Part shown: positions 22,878 to 28,185 of the stretch, one piece after another | How positions within the stretch are numbered: position 1 is the stretch's first letter | Layout of the letters: every line of letters begins with the position of its first letter | Virus record (IMG/VR): IMGVR_UViG_3300011116_000680 | Span: 1 to 38,523 of that record | Source: a virus | Length of the DNA: 38,523 nucleotides | Reading direction: 5' to 3' (one strand) | Notes under the pieces: generated by a model | What the model was told of the DNA's origin: nothing | Database searches by the model: none | Seen by the model: the letters and a program-made list of their open reading frames with translations, nothing else | Made by a program: the position numbers and the translations under genes

Positions 22878-23562
22878 TTGTTATGATGTTTGCAATTATA
22901 TTTAAGGCCAACATTGTTTTGCCTGATTTGGTTTCTCCTCCGATTACTACGAAATCTCCGTACCTTGTTGGCGTTAGGTTGTCCAGCTTGGAGAAGCCAG
23001 TGTTGATTCGTTGAGTCGTATCATCACCTGTCTCATAGCGCGTGATCGCATCCATGAGCAAGGTTTTTGTGTCATTTTTCTTTTGTGGCAAAAGCTCTCT
23101 TGAAAGTGACTCAGCAGCAGAGGCCAAGTCCAAGACGATTTTTTGTGTTTCGCAGCGAGTGTCTTCAATCCGTCCAGTCGTGCCAAGAATCAGTGAGATC
23201 AACGCTCTTCTTTTCGATGTTGATTTGATGATTGACACATAATCATCCATCGCAGCAGTCACAACGCCAAGCGTATACAGATCGCTGATTTGGTAAAACT
23301 CAACTGTCGGAATCTCTGCTTTAACGCGCTCAAATAAGAGTCGCACATCGCATGGTTTCCCGCTCGATTCAAGCTCAAATATTGTGCGAATTGCGGCCTT
23401 CGAGATCGGATCAAAAACATCGTTGATGTCGAACTGCAAATCTGACGAACGAATCACGAATTGAGTTGGATCATTCACTGCGATACAGGCCAGTCCCTTC
23501 TCAGCTTCTGGTGCCGATGGAACCCTGATTTCGCTTAGGTTACCAGCCCGTCGATGATTCAT
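22843..23562 (-). CDS. dnaB: DnaB-type replicative helicase, N-terminal fragment with Walker A (239 aa)
   Basis: Residues 17-110 form a DnaB N-terminal domain (APEAEKGLACIAV, ISKAAIRTIFELESSGKPCD, VTAAMDDYVSIIKS). The linker helix (SKRRALISLIL) follows, then INTGFSKLDNLTPTRYGDFVV and Walker A GETKSGKT at 209-216, with MLALNIIANI after it. Homology stops there: the last ten residues (from ETYQPNTARN) are read from bases that also encode the start of the next gene. Switch, Walker B and H3-H4 motifs are missing here and lie in the gene at 21083. No intein splice motif is seen at the end. Confidence 0.88.
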   Translation of the reverse strand: MNHRRAGNLSEIRVPSAPEAEKGLACIAVNDPTQFVIRSSDLQFDINDVFDPISKAAIRTIFELESSGKPCDVRLLFERVKAEIPTVEFYQISDLYTLGVVTAAMDDYVSIIKSTSKRRALISLILGTTGRIEDTRCETQKIVLDLASAAESLSRELLPQKKNDTKTLLMDAITRYETGDDTTQRINTGFSKLDNLTPTRYGDFVVIGGETKSGKTMLALNIIANIITNETYQPNTARN

Positions 23563-24211
23563 TTGTCGCTCCCAGTAAAGAGTTATCTCGCTGTTTCAAA
23601 ACACGCGCCACTGCTTGGCGTTTCATTCCGCCACTTCGACAGATCCAGCCATTCAAAAAACGGCCCATTCCACGCAGTGTTTTTTGTGACTGAGGATTTG
23701 CGGTCAACCATGCACGCGCTTTGTGCAACTCACGTTCAACGGTCGCAGCTCCGTATGCAGAGATGAAGTCGTTGATGAGTTGCGGAGGTGGGCAATATTT
23801 GCCGCCTATGCAATCATATTGCATATCATAAATTGAATTTGTTTTCCCCAAATTTAGGTCGGGGTTTTCCTCCTTCCTCTCCTCCTCTTCCCCCACTTCC
23901 TTCCTTTCCCCCATACCCCCTATCCTACCATCTCCCCCATTCTCCTCCTCACCTACCTCCATTCCCCTTATCGCGAGAGACTCAATTTCAGTTTGATGAT
24001 TATGATCTATGATTTGAGTTGGCACGCAATCGCTTAATTTTGCCGATTCTACCGCCTTCAGCGCCTCTGCTGGCATGACGACAGCGGACATCGTTGTTGA
24101 AGCCACGATTTGATGTTTTGTTGATGGTGCCTCGGACGACGTGTGATCGTCGATGGGGATTTCGAGTTCGAGCACCGTTCCGTTTGGTCGTGTGATTTTT
24201 AGTTTTATCAT
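23540..24211 (-). CDS. Probable replication initiator / helicase loader-like protein (223 aa)
   Basis: The N-terminal part (MIKLKITRPNGTVLELEIPID) is a short beta-rich segment. Residues about 85-118 are a low-complexity Glu/Gly/Lys linker (GEEENGGDGRIGGMGERKE). The C-terminal 90 residues (LINDFISAYGAATVERELHKA, RAWLTANPQSQKTLRGMGRFL, NGWICR) match the C-terminal domain of many phage replication proteins that recruit or load helicase. It overlaps the start of the helicase N-part by 23 nt. The linker is encoded by a 100-bp polypyrimidine tract on the plus strand, a possible origin within the initiator gene. Confidence 0.72.
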   Translation of the reverse strand: MIKLKITRPNGTVLELEIPIDDHTSSEAPSTKHQIVASTTMSAVVMPAEALKAVESAKLSDCVPTQIIDHNHQTEIESLAIRGMEVGEEENGGDGRIGGMGERKEVGEEEERKEENPDLNLGKTNSIYDMQYDCIGGKYCPPPQLINDFISAYGAATVERELHKARAWLTANPQSQKTLRGMGRFLNGWICRSGGMKRQAVARVLKQRDNSLLGATNESSTGW

Positions 24212-24214
24212 GAT

Positions 24215-24418
24215 TTAAATTAGTCCTTGTTTCTTTTGCCATTTTTTAAAAGCCTTGTCGAAATCTTGAAATGGTGTGTCAACCATCGCCGTCGAGTGGA
24301 GCGATGGATGTATTGGGAGGCAGTCGTGGCCTCCTCCACGTTCGTTTGGCCTGCGAGCTGGCTGTCGTGCTGGCCTGTTGAAAATTGCAAACATTGTTTT
24401 CAACATTTCTGTGTTCAT
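24215..24418 (-). CDS. Small basic protein (67 aa)
   Basis: The protein begins MNTEMLKTMFAIFNRPARQPA, has an Arg/Pro/Gly-rich centre (RRPNERGGGHDC), and a C-terminal VDTPFQDFDKAFKKWQKKQG helix. No family is recognised. It ends 3 nt before the initiator-like gene. It lies downstream of the left hairpin repeat that bounds the methyltransferase. Confidence 0.6.
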   Translation of the reverse strand: MNTEMLKTMFAIFNRPARQPARRPNERGGGHDCLPIHPSLHSTAMVDTPFQDFDKAFKKWQKKQGLI

Positions 24419-24432
24419 AAATTTAAATAATA

Positions 24433-24456
24433 TGCGCGTTGTCGAGTCGCGCCCCT
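24433..24456. repeat. Hairpin-forming 24-bp direct repeat, left copy
   Basis: TGCGCGTTGTCGAGTCGCGC followed by CCCT. It differs from the copy at 25211 by a single base in the loop. The core GCGCG-TTGTCGAGT-CGCGC makes a perfect 5-bp stem. On the minus strand it is followed by ATATTATTTAAAT, so it could act as a terminator. It lies 9 nt beyond the methyltransferase stop. Confidence 0.8.
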
Positions 24457-24464
24457 TAGGTTGT

Positions 24465-25193
24465 TTAATTGGTCAAAATACGCCATGCGAGCGCTGCCAC
24501 TGCTGGAACTTGTGCGTTTCCAATGGCCTTAGCTCTGTCCACCCAAGTGGAAAAATCATGTGGTGTTCCAACCATGTTAGGCTCATTTGCTTGCCAGCCA
24601 GATGCCCATACATTTCTGGATTCATAGCTGGCAATTCGTCGAGATTCCCCATCGGATTTTTGCGATCGTACCAATAGCGGTTCTTGCACATCCGGGCTAA
24701 AGGAGTCCCCAACAAGCCACAATCTGTCCCTCTTGTGTCGTGCGCCAATGTGGTGAGCTCCCAGCACTCCCCATTTGCCATTGTACCCCATTTTGGCCAA
24801 GTCTCCAAGTACTCGTCCAAGCCCTCGAGAAGTGAGAGTTGGGGCGTTTTCCACAAACACGAATCTAGGTCGAACTTCGCAAATGATCCGTGCCATCTCT
24901 CGCCACATTCCACTTCGTTCTCCGTCAATCCCTGCTCCCTTACCTGCCGTGCTGATGTCTTGGCAGGGAAAGCCGCCAGATACCACGTCAACAATTCCGC
25001 GCCACGGTTTTCCGTCAAAGGTTCTAACGTCATCCCAAATTGGGAAAGGCGGGAGAGTTCCGTCATTTTGTCTTGCCATAAGAACACTTGCGGCATACGG
25101 CTCCCATTCGACTGCACAAACAGTTCTCCAGCCGAGCAATTTGCCTCCAAGAATTCCTCCACCAACGCCTGCGAATAAAGCCAACTCATTCAT
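24465..25193 (-). CDS. DNA cytosine-C5 methyltransferase (242 aa)
   Basis: The family motifs are present in order: motif I ALFAGVGGGILGG (SAM binding, residues 5-17), motif IV GGFPCQDIS with catalytic Cys 77, motif VI VFVENAP (Glu 115, Asn 116), motif VIII HIGARHKRDRLWLVG, and motif X AKAIGNAQVP near the end. The region between motifs VIII and X, which should recognise the target, is only about 55 residues, so the enzyme is very short for the family. No partner restriction enzyme was seen, so self-protection of phage DNA from host restriction is likely. It has no Shine-Dalgarno (ACCAAAAAAAATG). Its gene is flanked by two hairpin repeats and contains a long second open frame. Confidence 0.93.
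   Translation of the reverse strand: MNELALFAGVGGGILGGKLLGWRTVCAVEWEPYAASVLMARQNDGTLPPFPIWDDVRTFDGKPWRGIVDVVSGGFPCQDISTAGKGAGIDGERSGMWREMARIICEVRPRFVFVENAPTLTSRGLGRVLGDLAKMGYNGKWGVLGAHHIGARHKRDRLWLVGDSFSPDVQEPLLVRSQKSDGESRRIASYESRNVWASGWQANEPNMVGTPHDFSTWVDRAKAIGNAQVPAVAALAWRILTN
24473..25189 (-). CDS. Possible overprinted protein inside the methyltransferase gene (238 aa)
   Basis: The ATG is 4 nt inside the methyltransferase start (ATGAATGAG), in the +1 frame. The frame stays open for 238 codons and stops 8 nt before the methyltransferase stop. It is Trp-rich and protein-like: SWLYSQALVEEFLEANC, LTWYLAAFPAKTSA, SFAKFDLDSCLWKTPQLSLLE, TWPKWGTMANGECWE, PLGWTELRPLETHKFQQW. From memory, proteins with W-EWLMGWP-GWTDLKPL endings are predicted at such loci in other uncultured phages, which would mean both frames are kept. 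However, plus-strand frames here are also long (for example 24684-25178), so base composition explains part of it. Confidence 0.4.
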   Translation of the reverse strand: MSWLYSQALVEEFLEANCSAGELFVQSNGSRMPQVFLWQDKMTELSRLSQFGMTLEPLTENRGAELLTWYLAAFPAKTSARQVREQGLTENEVECGERWHGSFAKFDLDSCLWKTPQLSLLEGLDEYLETWPKWGTMANGECWELTTLAHDTRGTDCGLLGTPLARMCKNRYWYDRKNPMGNLDELPAMNPEMYGHLAGKQMSLTWLEHHMIFPLGWTELRPLETHKFQQWQRSHGVF

Positions 25194-25210
25194 TTTTTTT
25201 GGTTAAAAAT

Positions 25211-25234
25211 TGCGCGTTGTTGAGTCGCGCCCCT
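25211..25234. repeat. Hairpin-forming 24-bp direct repeat, right copy
   Basis: TGCGCGTTGTTGAGTCGCGC followed by CCCT, upstream of the methyltransferase start and about 70 bp from the tRNA gene. It shares 23 of 24 bases with the copy at 24433. On the minus strand GCGCG-ACTCAACAA-CGCGC is followed by AATTTTTAACC, a weak intrinsic-terminator shape that would separate tRNA transcription from the methyltransferase. Confidence 0.8.
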
Positions 25235-25303
25235 CGCCGTGATTCTCGCTGGGCTTCGAGCCTTCACGATAGGTTCTATGAAACAACACATGATCCCAGA
25301 AAT

Positions 25304-25378
25304 TGGAGCCAGCAGTCGGGATTGAACCGACGACCGTTGGTTTACAAAACCAATGCTCTACCACTGAGCTATGCTGGC
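25304..25378 (-). tRNA. tRNA-Thr (anticodon TGT), CCA encoded
   Basis: The minus strand folds into a complete cloverleaf. The acceptor stem GCCAGCA/TGCTGGC has 7 perfect pairs; the D arm is GCTC-AGTGGTA-GAGC; the anticodon arm is TTGGT-TTTGTAA-ACCAA with anticodon TGT (reads ACA); the T arm is GTCGG-TTCAATC-CCGAC. The discriminator is T, and a CCA end is encoded at 25304-25306. It lies between a small CxxC protein gene and the methyltransferase module. ACA is frequent in the Thr-rich fibre genes, so codon supply is a reasonable purpose. Confidence 0.93.
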
Positions 25379-25386
25379 AAAATCAT

Positions 25387-25590
25387 TCACTCGCGTTCTG
25401 CAAGTGCCTCAAGGTTTTCATCTCTGATTTCTGCTGTCAAAGAAAAGCAATCATCAAAAACGGCTTCTCTAATTGCTTGAAGCTGAAGAAAATACATGTC
25501 GCATTTTGCCGCAATCTTCTCAGCAATCACTCTCTCAAGCTCAAGTGTACGCCTTAATTCAGCGCACTTCATACAAGGTTGTTCACTCAT
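25387..25590 (-). CDS. Small CxxC coiled-coil protein (67 aa)
   Basis: The protein begins MSEQPCMKCAELRRTLELERV, with one CxxC pair followed by a long charged helix (AIREAVFDDCFSLTAEIRDEN). The start overlaps the resolvase stop by 4 nt (ATGA), so it is translationally coupled to it. The gene ends 8 nt before the tRNA. Function unknown. Confidence 0.7.
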   Translation of the reverse strand: MSEQPCMKCAELRRTLELERVIAEKIAAKCDMYFLQLQAIREAVFDDCFSLTAEIRDENLEALAERE

Positions 25591-26039
25591 TTTACCTCCA
25601 TAAATGATGCCAAGATTAACAAGGCATCACTGGTTGCTAAAGAAATTTTTGCGTCAGGGAACCTGCGCTGTGCCTCTTCTTTTAGTTTCCTTTTCCATTC
25701 AGGTTTGCTCATGCCTTTTGCTCGTGTTCCGAGGTCAAGAGCCTTCTGCCAAGCTTGTGGACGAGTGCGGATGACAACAAATCCAAGTGCCATCAACACG
25801 CCTTCAAGGAAGCCAAAAGAATGAAACAGCACAGCCATAACTGAGCCAGGTAATTTCACTCCAGTGAACTTTGGGATGTCTTCGATATACGCAACATTGC
25901 AGCTGTCTCGAAGTGCTCGCAGTTTCCCAATGATTTCATCAAATGATTTTGGTATTGGGAATGCTCCGGTTTCGTTGCCAATTTTCCACGCAATTCCACC
26001 GGAGGCACCCGGGTCAATGGCAATGAAGTTTTTACTCAT
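25587..26039 (-). CDS. RuvC-like Holliday junction resolvase (150 aa)
   Basis: The RNase H-like fold opens with FIAIDPGASGGIAWKI (catalytic Asp 9). AYIEDIPKFTG supplies the second acidic residue and ATSDALLILASF near residues 135-146 the C-terminal Asp. TRPQAWQKALDL lies between. This matches phage RuvC-type resolvases in length and motif order. It would cut branched recombination or replication intermediates before packaging. It lies 59 nt downstream of the SSB-like gene. Confidence 0.9.
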   Translation of the reverse strand: MSKNFIAIDPGASGGIAWKIGNETGAFPIPKSFDEIIGKLRALRDSCNVAYIEDIPKFTGVKLPGSVMAVLFHSFGFLEGVLMALGFVVIRTRPQAWQKALDLGTRAKGMSKPEWKRKLKEEAQRRFPDAKISLATSDALLILASFMEVK

Positions 26040-26098
26040 GCAACATCCACCAAATTACTAAAAAAGTAATACAGATTTCCCAAAATCCGATCTCAAGA

Positions 26099-26746
26099 CT
26101 ACCATTTAAGATCGTCATCGGAGAGTTCATCAGCAGCTGGTTCAGGTGCTTTCTCAACGGGTTTCTCCTTTTCGGCAAATGCTTTTGCAAAACCAGCACG
26201 TTCTGCGGAGATAAACATACTTGCAACCGCCGCTTGGAAGTGAGACTCACTCATCTGATCGATTTGCGAGGAAATCCAAGTAGTCGCCTTTACGCATTCA
26301 ACATACAGTTTGGCGTTGTTGAAAATTTGTTTGCGAGCTTCTGCCTTATCCATGACAACTGGTGGAGGTACGTTTCCTGTTGGGTATTTTGTTTGAACTG
26401 ACTTTTCTCCAGCTTGATCAATGATTGCTGCTTTGTCGGTGATCTTTAGCTCATTCTCGCCGGAGTGCTTCGATGTACTTACCGTAAGTCCTTGCAACCC
26501 TTTAGCTCCTGCTTGCGATTTGATTGTCACTGTCTGGCCAACCAAGTCCTTCATTTCATCTGGCAGCCAAAACGATGCCTTGATCTCACCAGTCCCGTCT
26601 TTGAGTACACAGTTCTGCACCCTCCACTGTCCAAACTTTCCCTCACCAACCTTGGGCGGGAACGCTGTTTTGATTTGTACTGTCATTTGGCCCACCACGG
26701 TTCCGTCTGCCAGTTGAGAGATGTCTTTAATTTGAGCGATTTTCAT
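26099..26746 (-). CDS. ssb: Single-stranded DNA-binding protein, OB-fold type (215 aa)
   Basis: The ATG at 26746 (MKIAQIKDISQLADGTVVGQM) is used; an upstream in-frame start would run through a palindrome-bearing leader. Residues 1-95 look like an OB fold (VVGQMTVQIKTAFPPK, KFGQWRVQNCVLKDGTGEIKA, LVGQTVTIKSQAGAKG). A helical part follows, and the C-terminus is an acidic tail, DELSDDDLKW, like SSB tails that recruit partner proteins. It should coat ssDNA at the fork and during RecE-type resection. The start has an A-rich leader and no Shine-Dalgarno. Confidence 0.8.
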   Translation of the reverse strand: MKIAQIKDISQLADGTVVGQMTVQIKTAFPPKVGEGKFGQWRVQNCVLKDGTGEIKASFWLPDEMKDLVGQTVTIKSQAGAKGLQGLTVSTSKHSGENELKITDKAAIIDQAGEKSVQTKYPTGNVPPPVVMDKAEARKQIFNNAKLYVECVKATTWISSQIDQMSESHFQAAVASMFISAERAGFAKAFAEKEKPVEKAPEPAADELSDDDLKW

Positions 26747-26767
26747 TTTGTGTTTTTTGGTTTTGCA

Positions 26768-26788
26768 CTGAGTGCGATTGGCGCTCAG
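26768..26788. promoter_or_regulatory. 8-bp stem, 5-nt loop hairpin in the SSB leader
   Basis: CTGAGTGC-GATTG-GCGCTCAG forms a full stem (one G-T wobble). It lies 21 nt upstream of the SSB start codon and is followed, in the minus sense, by an A-rich spacer rather than a T run. It is therefore more likely an RNA stability or translational control element than a terminator. Confidence 0.5.
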
Positions 26789-26799
26789 CACGATTTGAA

Positions 26800-26814
26800 G
26801 TGAATGCCATTCAC
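26800..26814. promoter_or_regulatory. 15-bp palindrome, operator-like, in the SSB leader
   Basis: GTGAATG-C-CATTCAC is a perfect inverted repeat with 7-bp arms, 54 nt upstream of the SSB start. This is the size and symmetry of a dimeric repressor site. The HTH protein encoded just upstream (27082-27324) is a candidate ligand. A promoter for the SSB-resolvase group may lie here. Confidence 0.5.
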
Positions 26815-26836
26815 CCGAGTTGCGCAAGATTTATTT

Positions 26837-27085
26837 TCAATCATCATCATCATCGTCATCGTCTTCATCCACAATGAACTCAATATCAGCCGCTTCCATA
26901 CATTCGTTGTAGTATAATTCGACGTGGCGATCTCGCGCTAAGGCATTCCCCCAAGGCTCTTCCCAACGAATTGTTTCATCATTTTCGTGGTGAGATTGAA
27001 CCATGATGATCCCGACCTCAAAGTGCTCAGCAAGAATATCTTTTGCACGCTGGATAACGGTCAGGAGTCGCTCATGCTCATTCAT
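26837..27085 (-). CDS. Acidic protein ending in a poly-Asp tail (82 aa)
   Basis: The protein begins MNEHERLLTVIQRAKDILAEH and has WEEPWGNALARDRHVELYYNE. It ends with IEFIVDE followed by eight Asp residues, encoded by a short GAT/GAC microsatellite at the gene end. Its middle, a helix then a beta part, is not recognised. The tail makes it strongly acidic and could imitate DNA or bind basic partners. It overlaps the upstream HTH gene by 4 nt. Confidence 0.72.
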   Translation of the reverse strand: MNEHERLLTVIQRAKDILAEHFEVGIIMVQSHHENDETIRWEEPWGNALARDRHVELYYNECMEAADIEFIVDEDDDDDDDD

Positions 27086-27324
27086 AATGGCCTATAATGG
27101 ATCGTGATTTTGCCGTTTCTGGCTCGGAATTTTTGACTTTCAAACTTCCCACTTTTGACCATCCGTAATGATGTATTTAACGAAACACCAAGCCTTTCAG
27201 CGATTTCTGGACTTGTGTACCAGCCGTCTGGAACGTCATTAACTTTCAACTCTTGAGACAGTTTTGACAGCCAGTCTACAGTGGGAGCTTGAATGTTCCG
27301 TCCTTTAATTCTTTTGTCAGCCAT
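27082..27324 (-). CDS. Small HTH DNA-binding protein (80 aa)
   Basis: After a basic N-terminus (MADKRIKGRNIQ), the segment DGWYTSPEIAERLGVSLNTSL, then RMVKSGKFESQKF, is a winged-helix or MerR-like HTH. The end RNGKITIHYRPL fits the wing. Such proteins are common in phage early regions and usually regulate transcription. It overlaps the phosphoesterase gene by 49 nt and the poly-Asp gene by 4 nt. Candidate for binding the palindrome at 26800. Confidence 0.78.
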   Translation of the reverse strand: MADKRIKGRNIQAPTVDWLSKLSQELKVNDVPDGWYTSPEIAERLGVSLNTSLRMVKSGKFESQKFRARNGKITIHYRPL

Positions 27325-28031
27325 ACTATTGTTTCAGCATTTTTCCCTTCAGTATATTCACCCCATGCCCAGCCTCGTGACCAAGCGGTGGTGGCTATGC
27401 GGTTTTCAGCATATCCAGCCATTTCTGAGTCTCCGAGCCATCCAACGGAATAACCTGTAACTCCTTGAATCCTTCTGCCTTCCGCCATTTGGACACGGTG
27501 GATGTGCCCCATAACAAGTTTATTAACAGAGCCGTGACACATACGCTCAGCAGAGTCACGTAAAGCATTCTCAGAGTGGAGGTATCCATGTTGGAACATT
27601 GCATCACCCAAAACAACAAATCCGGTCTTGAGCTTGTAGTCAATTAGTTTGGCCTTAACTTCTTTTGCGCGTGATCTGATCTGATCGTAAACACGCGCAG
27701 CTAAAGCTGATACGATTGCTTTAGGATGAGACATAAGCGTCACAAGACGCGCCTCGTGGTTGCCAAGCAAGTAGTATTGAGGAGCAAGCCGTGAGATGAA
27801 TGCAAGTCCATCGTTGAGATCACTTTCAGGATTGACGGCTGAGTCAGGGCCATCATTTGCTCCCCCACGCAAACAGGCCAAATCAATGGCATCCCCGAGG
27901 TGTAGCGTTGTGTCAGGCTTCCAGCGTGCTTTGAAGCGCAAAATCTCAGACAAAACAGCCTGATCAGCCATGTGTCCATGACTGCACGATACAGCAAGGA
28001 AGCGTTTCCACTTCCTGTTTATGTTTGCCAT
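27276..28031 (-). CDS. Calcineurin-like metallophosphoesterase (251 aa)
   Basis: The metal-binding motifs are in order: AVSCSHGH (residues 13-20), HLGDAIDL (GDxxD-like), YYLLGNHEAR (GNHE), FQHGYLHS and VMGHIHR (GHxH). The first motif has C-S-H where most family members have D-x-H, so one metal ligand may differ. Substrate is unknown; phage relatives may act on nucleic acid ends or cyclic nucleotides. It is the second gene after the virion genes and starts 7 nt after a small basic gene. Confidence 0.88.
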   Translation of the reverse strand: MANINRKWKRFLAVSCSHGHMADQAVLSEILRFKARWKPDTTLHLGDAIDLACLRGGANDGPDSAVNPESDLNDGLAFISRLAPQYYLLGNHEARLVTLMSHPKAIVSALAARVYDQIRSRAKEVKAKLIDYKLKTGFVVLGDAMFQHGYLHSENALRDSAERMCHGSVNKLVMGHIHRVQMAEGRRIQGVTGYSVGWLGDSEMAGYAENRIATTAWSRGWAWGEYTEGKNAETIVWLTKELKDGTFKLPL

Positions 28032-28037
28032 AAAAGG

Positions 28038-28181
28038 CTATTTCTTGCCTTTCTTTGCAGCAGCAGCCTTCTGCACGCTGTAGGCAATGGCAACCGCTTG
28101 TTTTGTCGGTTTACCGTGCTTGATTTCGGTTTTGATGTTCTGAACGAACGCCTTTTCGGATGCGGATTTTTTTAGTGGCAT
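28038..28181 (-). CDS. Small basic protein with GKP-KQAVAIAY motif (47 aa)
   Basis: ATG at 28181, TAG at 28038. The protein begins MPLKKSASEKAFVQNIKTEIK and continues HGKPTKQAVAIAYSVQKAA, ending in Lys-rich AKKGKK. The N-I-xE---GKP-KQAVAIA pattern belongs to a widespread family of tiny phage and bacterial proteins of unknown function. It begins 5 nt after the internal protein gene. Binding to nucleic acid is likely from charge only. Confidence 0.75.
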   Translation of the reverse strand: MPLKKSASEKAFVQNIKTEIKHGKPTKQAVAIAYSVQKAAAAKKGKK

Positions 28182-28185
28182 ACAG

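Noticed and set aside
22843-23562. Split intein at the helicase break
   Set aside because: The N-part ends in ETYQPNTARN and the C-part starts MKSGILIV; no N-intein Cys block or C-terminal HN plus Cys/Ser/Thr is present.
24684-25178. 164-codon plus-strand frame over the methyltransferase
   Set aside because: No family motif; it shows that this region is open in several frames by composition, and is used here as a caution for the overprinting claim.
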